Shown piece by piece: positions 53,272-60,764 of a stretch of 64,000 bases of DNA. The DNA lies in NCBI GenBank assembly GCA_934718065.1, contig CAKUZR010000001.1:62001-126000 (forward strand), written 5' to 3'. The DNA comes from an uncultured Treponema sp. (GTDB taxonomy: Bacteria > Spirochaetota > Spirochaetia > Treponematales > Treponemataceae). Each line of letters begins with the position of its first letter. Within the stretch, counting starts at the first letter, position 1. The notes beneath the pieces are model-generated. The model saw nothing but the letters and a program-made list of their open reading frames with translations. It did no database searches and was not told where the DNA came from. The translations under genes and the position numbers were made by a program.

Positions 53272-55026
53272 ATGAATAAAAACACAATTATGGCAATTGT
53301 TCTTTCTACAATTGTTGTCGTTGGTTCTATCATTTTACAGTCGCGTTTTATGCCGAAAACTCCAGTTAATCCTGAAAATTCGGTTTCTGAGAATGTTGTT
53401 TCAGATTCAGCTAAAGAAAACGAGCTTGAAAACGAAGAAATTAAAAATCTTGGAATAAAATCAGTTGATGAAGTAAAAGAAGAAACTAAAATCACTGTGA
53501 AAACTTCAAAAACTGAAGTTGTTCTTACAAACAAAGGCGGCGATATTGTAAGCTATAAGCTGACCGACCATATCGATGTTGACACAAAAGACGGCGTTCA
53601 GATGGTTGATAATGTTTCAGACTTCAACAGAGCGTGCGCGGTTGCCCTTGGCGGAAAATACAATGCAAAAATCGTGAATGATTTGTTCAGTTTTTCGCAG
53701 CCTGACGAAAAAACTTATCTTTTTACCAAAAATTTTGTTGTAACAGATGAGGACGGAAAAAATCACGCCTTTACTTTTGGAAAGAGATATACTTTTGAAG
53801 ATGATTATATGTTCAAGCTGGAAATTTTATTTCATTCTGAAGATGAAACAGAATTTTCTTACACTTTAAGAACAGCTCCGCAGATTGGACCGCATTTTAA
53901 TCCTAAGCTGAACAGATACGAAAACCGCCAGTTTATTTCTTTCAACGGAAACAAGGCCAAACGCCAGATAATCGGCAGCAAGCCTGAAATGAAAATGTAC
54001 AGCAAGGATTATCTGTGGAACGGAATCGGCGGAAAATATTTCGAGGAGCTTCTGATTCCGGAAAACGCTTCTTCAATGGATTATTCTTATTATTCAAATA
54101 TTGTTGAAGTGAACGATTATGCGAACGCGCAGGTTATTTCTGTAAGAAAACCTGTAAAATCAACAGACGTAAAAGATACGTATTATATGTATTTCGGGCC
54201 AAGAAACGAAAAAGACCTGAAAATTTATAATTCTTCTGAAAAAAATGTCTGGAATTTGAGCGGACTTAGGCTTACTGAAAGCTTGAATTCAAACGGCTGG
54301 CTTGGCTGGCTTGAAACAATCCTTAAATGGATTATGGAAGTTATTAACAAAGTTGTTCACAACTGGGGCGTTTCCATCATCATTATGACAATTCTGATTA
54401 AACTTGCGATATTCCCGATGACACGGAACCAGTCGATGTCAACGCTGAAGATGCAGGAAATTCAGCCGAAAGTTCAGGCGGTTCAGACAAAATACAAGGA
54501 CAATCCGCAGCGAATGCAGCAGGAAATGGCAAAAGTTTATCAGGAAGTTGGCTATAATCCGATGAGCGGATGTCTTCCGCTGCTGGTTCAGTTCCTTATC
54601 TTGTGGTCGATGTACAATTTGTTCAACAATTATTTTGAATTCCGCGGCTCAAGTTTTATTCCGCACTGGATAGAAGATCTTTCTTCCGGCGACAGTATTT
54701 ATGTTTTCAAATTCAATATTCCGTTCTTTGGAAACCATTTAAGAATTTTGCCGCTTATTTATCTTGCTTCGCAGCTTCTGTTCGGAAAAATTACAAATAT
54801 GGGCGGAACTGCCGGTGCGGCTGGATCTTCTCAGGCTCAGATGAAGATGATGATGTACGGAATGCCGATTTTGTTCTTTGTTTTGTTCTATAACGCTCCT
54901 TCTGGACTGCTTCTTTACTGGACGGTAAGCAATATTTTCCAGATGGTTCAGCAGGTTATCATTAATAAAGCGATGAAAACTAAAAAGGCAGAAATTGCCA
55001 GCAAAAAAAATAGAAAATCGAAATAA
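53272..55026 (+). CDS. yidC: Membrane protein insertase YidC
   Basis: A 584-residue inner-membrane protein. One N-terminal transmembrane helix and a periplasmic beta-sandwich (~residues 60-330) precede the conserved five-helix core. Core blocks are WGVSIIIMTILIKLAIFPMT, QEIQPKVQAVQTKYKDNPQRM, GCLPLLVQFLILW and YNAPSGLLLYWTVSN. GGGAG lies before the ATG. It lies directly before the jag/khpB gene. Confidence 0.96.
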   Translation: MNKNTIMAIVLSTIVVVGSIILQSRFMPKTPVNPENSVSENVVSDSAKENELENEEIKNLGIKSVDEVKEETKITVKTSKTEVVLTNKGGDIVSYKLTDHIDVDTKDGVQMVDNVSDFNRACAVALGGKYNAKIVNDLFSFSQPDEKTYLFTKNFVVTDEDGKNHAFTFGKRYTFEDDYMFKLEILFHSEDETEFSYTLRTAPQIGPHFNPKLNRYENRQFISFNGNKAKRQIIGSKPEMKMYSKDYLWNGIGGKYFEELLIPENASSMDYSYYSNIVEVNDYANAQVISVRKPVKSTDVKDTYYMYFGPRNEKDLKIYNSSEKNVWNLSGLRLTESLNSNGWLGWLETILKWIMEVINKVVHNWGVSIIIMTILIKLAIFPMTRNQSMSTLKMQEIQPKVQAVQTKYKDNPQRMQQEMAKVYQEVGYNPMSGCLPLLVQFLILWSMYNLFNNYFEFRGSSFIPHWIEDLSSGDSIYVFKFNIPFFGNHLRILPLIYLASQLLFGKITNMGGTAGAAGSSQAQMKMMMYGMPILFFVLFYNAPSGLLLYWTVSNIFQMVQQVIINKAMKTKKAEIASKKNRKSK

Positions 55027-55044
55027 AAAATAGAGGAAAAATAA

Positions 55045-55749
55045 ATGACTTACGAATTTGAAGGAAAAACAGAAAAAGAAGCAATTGAAATTGCTGCAAA
55101 TGAACTTGGTCTTCAAAGAGATCAGTTTGATGTTGAAATTTTGGAATCTCAGAAAAAGACTCTCTTCAAGAACGGATATGTAAAGATTTGTGTTCATACA
55201 TTGGATGATGCGCAGCCGTCTACTTTGAGCGAACACGGTTCTTCTTTTGCGGCGGCTAGCAAGAATTCAGTGAATCCTGTTCCGCAGGATGAATTTGAAG
55301 AGAAGATGGTGGATTTCGTTAAGAATGTAATTGAAAAAATGGGCTACGAAGTAAAAGTTGAGCTTGTTTTCCGCGAAGAAAAGAAAATCGGCATTAAGCT
55401 TGACTCCCAGAATTCTTCAATTCTTATTGGACGCAAAGGAAAGAATCTTGACGCGTTGCAGCTTCTGGCAAATATTTATGCCGGTCGACTTGGCCACGAG
55501 GAAATCCGCGTAATTCTTGACACTGAAAATTACAGAATCCGGCGGGAAGAATCTTTGGTTCGACTGGCGTATAATACAGCGGACAAAGTTCATACTTCAC
55601 ACAAGTCAATTTTGCTTGAACCGATGAATCCTTTTGAAAGAAGATTGATTCATACAACTTTGAACGATATTCCGGATATCGACACAAAATCTGAAGGTGA
55701 AGGACTTTACAAGCAGGTAAGAGTAATTTACAAGGGGTTTGAGCGTTAA
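55045..55749 (+). CDS. khpB: Jag/KhpB RNA-binding protein
   Basis: A 234-residue protein with a Jag_N domain (~residues 1-50), a KH domain with SILIGRKGKNLDALQ (~130-145) and a C-terminal R3H domain (ENYRIRREESLVRLAY and NPFERRLIHTTL). Such proteins bind RNA and affect cell shape. A 19-bp gap follows yidC. Confidence 0.94.
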   Translation: MTYEFEGKTEKEAIEIAANELGLQRDQFDVEILESQKKTLFKNGYVKICVHTLDDAQPSTLSEHGSSFAAASKNSVNPVPQDEFEEKMVDFVKNVIEKMGYEVKVELVFREEKKIGIKLDSQNSSILIGRKGKNLDALQLLANIYAGRLGHEEIRVILDTENYRIRREESLVRLAYNTADKVHTSHKSILLEPMNPFERRLIHTTLNDIPDIDTKSEGEGLYKQVRVIYKGFER

Positions 55750-55760
55750 TGTTAAATTTC

Positions 55761-55800
55761 AGCACCATTTGTAACTATTTAGTGAATGGTGCTTTTAATT
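55761..55800 (+). terminator. Terminator of the rpmH-khpB gene group
   Basis: AGCACCATT (55761-55769) and AATGGTGCT (55785-55793) form a 9-bp stem followed by TTTAATTTTT. Confidence 0.88.
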
Positions 55801-55828
55801 TTTAACTGGACTGATTCTAGGGGGAATT

Positions 55829-56611
55829 ATGAAAAAAATTATTTTGGCGGCTTCATTGTTTTTCAGCATGGCTGCTATGATTTTTGCGCAGAATGTAAAT
55901 CTTGAAGACATTATAAAACCTGAATATGCGGAGTATTTGAAAGCCAACGGAAGTCTTACAATTATTCATCCGAAAAATGAAACTGAATTATTTGCAGTTC
56001 CTGAATGCCCTTATTCAGAACAGATAAAAAGCGACTTGATTTGCGAAAAGCAGAAAGGTGTTCCGTTTCTGGCGGAATTTGTTTATTTGATTCCAAAATC
56101 TGAGCTTACTGACGATGTTTCAAAAGTAAATGTTGACAGTATGAGCATTATTTTCCGCTCAATAAGCAAAATGCAGGGAATGACTTACATTCACAACGGC
56201 GGAAAAGAAGATGTTTTGTATGAAAAAGCTTATGCGGTTGCCTCAGCTGATTCAGATGAGCCGATTCCAGATCCTTTGGAAGGACCAACAGACGGGCTTG
56301 TGGCTTACGGCTACCAGGATGACCACACTTTTGGAGACACAAAATACCGTTTGAACTATTACCAGAAAGACAACGTGATTTTTGCGACTTTTCTGAACGT
56401 AATTCCGATGAGCAAGCTTGGAATAAAAGCTGTTATGCCGGAACGTCTTAGAATGAATATTGTTTCCGTTGATTTGGGCGACGATTTGCTTTTGTATCTT
56501 GTTGCCGATGTAAGCGCAAAAAATTTGATGGGAGTTAGAGCGCAGATAAAAGACTCAATGACTGTCAGAATGAACGCTATTTACAGATGGTTCTTGAAAC
56601 AATATAAATAG
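55829..56611 (+). CDS. Secreted protein of unknown function (possibly DUF6675-type)
   Basis: A 260-residue protein with a clear Sec signal peptide (cleavage after IFAQ or FA-Q, ~residue 21) and no lipobox. The mature part is mixed alpha/beta with DIIKPEYAEYLKANG near its start and YLVADVSAKN near the end. I recognise it only as a type of exported protein seen in treponemes. AGGGGGA precedes the ATG. Confidence 0.65.
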   Translation: MKKIILAASLFFSMAAMIFAQNVNLEDIIKPEYAEYLKANGSLTIIHPKNETELFAVPECPYSEQIKSDLICEKQKGVPFLAEFVYLIPKSELTDDVSKVNVDSMSIIFRSISKMQGMTYIHNGGKEDVLYEKAYAVASADSDEPIPDPLEGPTDGLVAYGYQDDHTFGDTKYRLNYYQKDNVIFATFLNVIPMSKLGIKAVMPERLRMNIVSVDLGDDLLLYLVADVSAKNLMGVRAQIKDSMTVRMNAIYRWFLKQYK

Positions 56612-56612
56612 A

Positions 56613-56809
56613 CTGAATGTCGAGTTTTTACAAATGAAATAAAAGCGCAGGCAGATTTACAGTTTGTGAAGATTTTTGGCGATTGAATTAATAAAAGTGC
56701 GAAGCACCCGAACTAATACAAGCGAAGCGCGAGCCAAATCCATCTGGAGCAAACTGGAAATATGCCGAAAGCGATTTTTCATAATTTGCAAAAAGAATTC
56801 GACATTCAG
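56613..56809 (-). repeat. Dispersed palindromic repeat, copy 6 (reverse orientation)
   Basis: The same element as copies 1-5 but inverted, with ends CTGAATGTCGAG and GAATTCGACATTCAG. It fills the gap between the secreted protein and the immunophilin, ending 8 bp before the latter's SD. Confidence 0.92.
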
Positions 56810-56830
56810 GTTGAATAGGAGATTCATTAT

Positions 56831-57880
56831 ATGAATATAAAAAAAATTTTTATGGCGACTTTCTTTGGTTTAACAATACTGACCAATGGAGCCTGCCGTT
56901 CAAAAGGAAATGCTATGGAATCAATAAAAGGAAAAGACGGTTTGTTTGCGATTATGGAAACTTCAAAGGGCGATATTGCTTTGGAATTGTATTACAAGGA
57001 CGCGCCTTTGACAGTCTGCAATTTTGTAGGATTGGCGGAAGGAACTCTTGACGCGGCAGATGGAAAACCTTTTTACAACGGATTGAAATTTCACCGCGTA
57101 ATCAAGGATTTTATGATTCAGGGCGGAGATCCGCGCGGAAACGGAACTGGCGGTCCGGGATATAAATTTGCGGATGAGGAAGTTCCTTACAAATTTGACA
57201 AGCCTGGATATCTTGCAATGGCAAACGCCGGAGCAAACACAAATGGCTCGCAGTTTTTTATTACTCATGTTGAAACTCCGTGGCTGAACGGAAAACATAC
57301 AATTTTTGGCCATGTTGTTACTTCTGCTGACCAGGATGTTGTAAACGCAATTGCCCAGGGCGATGAAATTAAATCTATTACAATCATCAGGCAGGGCGAT
57401 GATGCCCAGAAATTCAAAGCGGCGCAGGAAGACTGGGAAAACTTTAATAAAATTGCTGTTCAGAAGGCGAACGCCGCAAAAGAAGCGAAATATGCCGCTA
57501 AAATTGCGGAAGTTGAAAAGAATTTCCCGGGATTTTCTAAGACGGCGGACGGAATTTATTACAAAGTTTCAAAAGCTGGAACTGGCGCAAAATGCGGAAA
57601 AGGAAAAAATGCAACTGTTGATTACAAAGGTTATCTTGTTGACGGAACAGTTTTTGACGGTTCAAGCGGAATGCTTCAGGGCGGACACGAGGCTTTGAGC
57701 TTTACAACAGGCGCAGGCCAGATGATTCCTGGTTTTGACACAATGGTTCAGGATATGACGAAAGGCGAAGTTAGAACTTTTGTTCTGCCGCCGGATTTGG
57801 CTTACGGCGAAAGAGGCTATCCGGGAGTTATTCCTGAAAGTGCGTACATTGCGTTTGATGTTATGCTGAACAAATTTTAA
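56831..57880 (+). CDS. Dual-domain peptidyl-prolyl isomerase lipoprotein: cyclophilin + FKBP
   Basis: A 349-residue protein. The N-terminal signal peptide has a lipobox-like NGAC. A cyclophilin domain ([34 protein letters not shown], ~residues 40-190) is followed by a helical linker and an FKBP domain ([36 protein letters not shown], ~245-349). Dual-family immunophilins of this order are known from treponemes. It should act on periplasmic or surface proteins. AGGAG precedes the ATG, right after repeat copy 6. Confidence 0.93.
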   Translation: MNIKKIFMATFFGLTILTNGACRSKGNAMESIKGKDGLFAIMETSKGDIALELYYKDAPLTVCNFVGLAEGTLDAADGKPFYNGLKFHRVIKDFMIQGGDPRGNGTGGPGYKFADEEVPYKFDKPGYLAMANAGANTNGSQFFITHVETPWLNGKHTIFGHVVTSADQDVVNAIAQGDEIKSITIIRQGDDAQKFKAAQEDWENFNKIAVQKANAAKEAKYAAKIAEVEKNFPGFSKTADGIYYKVSKAGTGAKCGKGKNATVDYKGYLVDGTVFDGSSGMLQGGHEALSFTTGAGQMIPGFDTMVQDMTKGEVRTFVLPPDLAYGERGYPGVIPESAYIAFDVMLNKF

Positions 57881-57918
57881 TTTAGCGGACGCGGCAAGGA
57901 TTGTAGCACTGCCGAAGG

Positions 57919-57939
57919 CATTCTTGCAAAGCAAGAATG
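57919..57939. repeat. Small palindrome in the convergent ppi-argA gap
   Basis: CATTCTTGC-AAA-GCAAGAATG is a perfect 9-bp hairpin. A second imperfect one (TTTTTGC-GGAA-GCAAAAA, 57969-57986) follows. They may act as terminators for the convergent genes. Confidence 0.5.
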
Positions 57940-58003
57940 GAGCGTGAGCGTAAGTGCGGAAAGCCTGGTTTTTGCGGAAGCAAAAAGCCGCCCAAAAAGA
58001 AAA

Positions 58004-59329
58004 TTATAATTTTATTCTGAAAACCTTTGAATTTCTTTCCGGAGTCCAAAGGTTTTTGCGTTCTTCGGGGAGCGACGAAATTTTGTCGGGGATGAAGCCG
58101 AGATGCTCGAACCAGTCGGAAGTTTGTGTGGTTAGAATGAAGACGCTTGAAAGGTTTTTGTTTTTTGCCTGGCGGATAAGGTATTCAACGATTTTCGGGC
58201 CGATTCCAAGGTTTGAGAAGGTTTCGTCAACGGCGATGCCGGCGATTTCCGCTTGCTTTGAGTCGTAAACGTGAAGCGAGGCGGTTGCGCGAATTCCTCC
58301 GTCGATTTCGTAGACGATGTAGTCTGCAAGGCGCGCGTTCAGGTCTTTTTCTGTGCGTGGAAGAAGGATTTTTTTCTGGATGAACGGATTCATCACGGAA
58401 AGAACGGAAGGAATGTCGGTTTGCGTCATCGGGCGGATGTGGCCGTAGTTTTGGGAATAAATCATTGTGCCGGAGCCGAGGTCGCTGAAAATTTCACAGG
58501 GAATTGCGCCGTTCTGGGAGCCGTTCAGAATGTGGGAACGCGTAACTCCGTTTTTGCAGGCGTTTTCCGCAATTTTTAGAAGAGAAATTATTTTTTTGTT
58601 TTCGTTCTGGCTGTTCAGCTCGATGAAATCGTGGAGTTCGGAAAGGTCCATTGCCGGAATATTTCCTTCTGAAGAAATTCCAAGGTTTTTCGGCACCTGG
58701 AAAATTTTTTCAGAGATGACTCCGTTTTTTATTACGAAAAACAGTTTGTCTGCCTTTAAATTTGTGGCGATTGTTTCGGCAAGTTTTACGGATGAAATGT
58801 TGTAAGGCTTCCCTACACTGCTCCACCCTATGCATGGAAAAATCGGGATGAAGCCGCTGTTCAGGGTGTTTTTTATTGCGTCGGTCTGGATTTTGTCGAT
58901 TTCGCCGGCTGTAACGTAGTCAACGCCATCAAGAACGCCTTTTGCCCTGGCCCGGACCCAGTTTCCGATTGTGGCTGTGATATGGTTTGCGGCAAGGCTT
59001 GTCATCACAACGTTTGAAATGTCGAAAGCCGCCATTTTGATAAGATTTATTCCTTTTTCGGTTGTGATTCTTGTTTCATTCTGGTAGTTCCATTTTATTC
59101 TTGCAGTTTTTAAAACCTGGTCAATGCGTTTTTTTGCGCCCGGAACGATTGCAACTTTGATTCCAGCCTGGTGAAGAAGCGCGATGTCGCGGATATGGCT
59201 TGAAAACAGAGGAGAATCAATTATTTCATCGTCAAGATAGATTACAACTGTTGCGTTTTGAAATTTCTGGATATAGCGGATAACGTCCCGGATTTGCTGT
59301 GCTTTTTTTTCAGTTTTAGTGTGCTGCAT
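58004..59329 (-). CDS. argA: Amino-acid N-acetyltransferase (N-acetylglutamate synthase)
   Basis: A 441-residue protein of the E. coli ArgA type. An amino-acid-kinase-like domain (VVIYLDDEIIDSPLFSSHI, AIVPGAKKRIDQ, ~residues 25-270) is followed by a GNAT domain (GIAVDETFSNLGIGPKIVEY, ~285-441). It acetylates glutamate to start arginine synthesis. Start chosen at 59329: an upstream in-frame ATG at 59344 lies on the -10 box. No SD is present. Confidence 0.9.
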   Translation of the reverse strand: MQHTKTEKKAQQIRDVIRYIQKFQNATVVIYLDDEIIDSPLFSSHIRDIALLHQAGIKVAIVPGAKKRIDQVLKTARIKWNYQNETRITTEKGINLIKMAAFDISNVVMTSLAANHITATIGNWVRARAKGVLDGVDYVTAGEIDKIQTDAIKNTLNSGFIPIFPCIGWSSVGKPYNISSVKLAETIATNLKADKLFFVIKNGVISEKIFQVPKNLGISSEGNIPAMDLSELHDFIELNSQNENKKIISLLKIAENACKNGVTRSHILNGSQNGAIPCEIFSDLGSGTMIYSQNYGHIRPMTQTDIPSVLSVMNPFIQKKILLPRTEKDLNARLADYIVYEIDGGIRATASLHVYDSKQAEIAGIAVDETFSNLGIGPKIVEYLIRQAKNKNLSSVFILTTQTSDWFEHLGFIPDKISSLPEERKNLWTPERNSKVFRIKL

Positions 59330-59363
59330 AGTTTTATTATACAAATTATGCAGGAACTGTAAA
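59330..59363 (-). promoter_or_regulatory. Promoter of argA, predicted leaderless
   Basis: On the minus strand TTTACA (59363-59358), a 16-bp spacer and a perfect TATAAT (59341-59336) lie 6 bp before the ATG at 59329. Confidence 0.65.
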
Positions 59364-59387
59364 AGATTTTAGTTGTTTTTTGGAAAA

Positions 59388-60104
59388 TCAGGGCTGCTCT
59401 GAATTGTTGTTGTGCTCGGCGCGGAATTTTTCTGTGTTTGTTTTGCTGTAGACGCAGCCGCAGTATTGCTGGCGGTAAAGTCCGTATTCTTGTGAAAGTT
59501 CAAGGCTTCTTTTGAATCCGCCCTTTTTTTTGAAATCTGACGGAAGCCACTTTGGATTTTTTTCAGGGTTTGAAAGGCAAAGTTCTTTTCCAATCCGGTT
59601 GATTTTTTCAGCGTCTTTGAACGGGGAAATGCTTAAAGTTGTGCAGAAATATTCAAAGTTGTTTTCCGCGGCGTATTTGAACGCGCGTTTTAATCTGAAC
59701 TGGTAGCAGCGGAGGCAGCGTTCGCCTTTTTCAGGTTCGACTGCAAATTCCGGATGATTTTTTATTTCCAGCGCTGAATAAAATTCTTCCGGGTCGTAAT
59801 TTTGCTCAACGAATTTCACGTTGTTCTGCAGGGCGGCAGGAAAACGCGGGAGCAGATTTTTCAGCTCATTAAGCCGGCGCTCGTATTCTTCCGCTGGAAA
59901 AATATTCGGATTATAGTAAAAAATTGTTATGTCAAAATATTTCGCCAGATATTCAATCACGTAGGAAGAGCAAGGCCCACAGCAGGCGTGCAAAAGAAGA
60001 GACGGCTTTTTGCAAGAAGAAAGGCTAGTTTGTTGACTCTGAAAACCTTTTGAAAAAAAATCTAATATTTCATCAAGCTCACGCTGGTAATTTATTTTCT
60101 GCAT
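59388..60104 (-). CDS. queH: Epoxyqueuosine reductase QueH
   Basis: A 238-residue protein of the QueH family. LLLHACCGPCSSYVIEYLA carries the conserved cysteine cluster, with GERCLRCYQFRL, LSISPFKD and YCGCVYS. It reduces epoxyqueuosine to queuosine in tRNA. TATAAT lies at 60122-60117, 12 bp before the ATG, with no SD. Confidence 0.92.
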   Translation of the reverse strand: MQKINYQRELDEILDFFSKGFQSQQTSLSSCKKPSLLLHACCGPCSSYVIEYLAKYFDITIFYYNPNIFPAEEYERRLNELKNLLPRFPAALQNNVKFVEQNYDPEEFYSALEIKNHPEFAVEPEKGERCLRCYQFRLKRAFKYAAENNFEYFCTTLSISPFKDAEKINRIGKELCLSNPEKNPKWLPSDFKKKGGFKRSLELSQEYGLYRQQYCGCVYSKTNTEKFRAEHNNNSEQP

Positions 60105-60178
60105 TTGAATGTTGAAATTATATCATAAATTCTGAAAAAAATTTTGTGATTCATTTCTGAAAATGGTTGTTTCTGCAC

Positions 60179-60189
60179 TATAAATAGTT
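60179..60189 (+). promoter_or_regulatory. -10 box of the Rpn-type remnant
   Basis: TATAAA (60179-60184) lies 5 bp before the ATG at 60190, the same leaderless layout as several other genes here. The -35 is weak. Confidence 0.35.
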
Positions 60190-60710
60190 ATGGAAAAAAA
60201 ACTTACACTAGCGGAAAAGTGGGAAAAATTAACTTTCTCTGATAATTACATTTTTTGCAAAGTAATGGAATTAAATCATGATGTCTGCAAAGAAATGCTT
60301 GAGCTTTTATTGAATATTGAAATTGAAAGAATTGAAATTCTGAAATCAAGATGGAAGATGGAACTCATAAAATCTTTTTCAATGTAAAAAAATATGATAA
60401 AATGGAATCAAAAGAGTTAAAGTCATTCTTTAAATATCTTTGCGGAAAGCAGCCAGATTCAGATTTTTCAGAAAGAATTTCTGCGATTGTAAAACGAATA
60501 AAAATGAATGCAAGGTGGAGACACGAATTTATGACTGTTCAAGAGGAAATTGAAATTCAAGCGGAAAAAGCCTCTGAAGAAAGAGCAATTGATAATGCTA
60601 AAAATTTTCTTGAAATGGGATTGTCTCCAGAGAAAGTTGCAAAAGGCACTTCGCTTCCGTTAAAGCAAGTTCTTGATATTCAAAATAAATTGCAGAATAT
60701 GAAATCATAA
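60190..60710 (+). pseudogene. Remnant of an Rpn-family PD-(D/E)XK nuclease/transposase
   Basis: The first ~54 codons (KWEKLTFSDNYIFCKVMELN ... LLLNIEIERIEIL) match the N-terminus of Rpn/PD-(D/E)XK proteins. From about 60354, in another frame, follow their C-terminal parts: DGTHKIFFNVKKYDKM, SKELKSFFKYLCGKQPDS and a heptad-like Glu/Lys-rich tail with EMGLSPEKVAKGTSLPL. The nuclease core between is missing and the frames do not match, so an internal deletion plus frameshift is implied. Full-length relatives are about 280-300 residues. Confidence 0.82.
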
Positions 60711-60716
60711 CATGAA

Positions 60717-60743
60717 AAAAGGCTTCCAAAGCGGAAGCCTTTT
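60717..60743. terminator. Bidirectional terminator between Rpn remnant and pheT
   Basis: AAAAGGCTTCC (60717-60727) and GGAAGCCTTTT (60733-60743) form an 11-bp stem with a 5-nt loop, T-rich on both strands, between convergent genes. Confidence 0.88.
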
Positions 60744-60764
60744 GTTTAGTTTTAATAGAAGATT

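Noticed and set aside
60351..60710. 119-codon frame as a stand-alone gene
   Set aside because: It begins mid-domain (DGTHKIFFN...) and matches only the C-terminal part of Rpn-type proteins, so it is better described as part of a broken gene.
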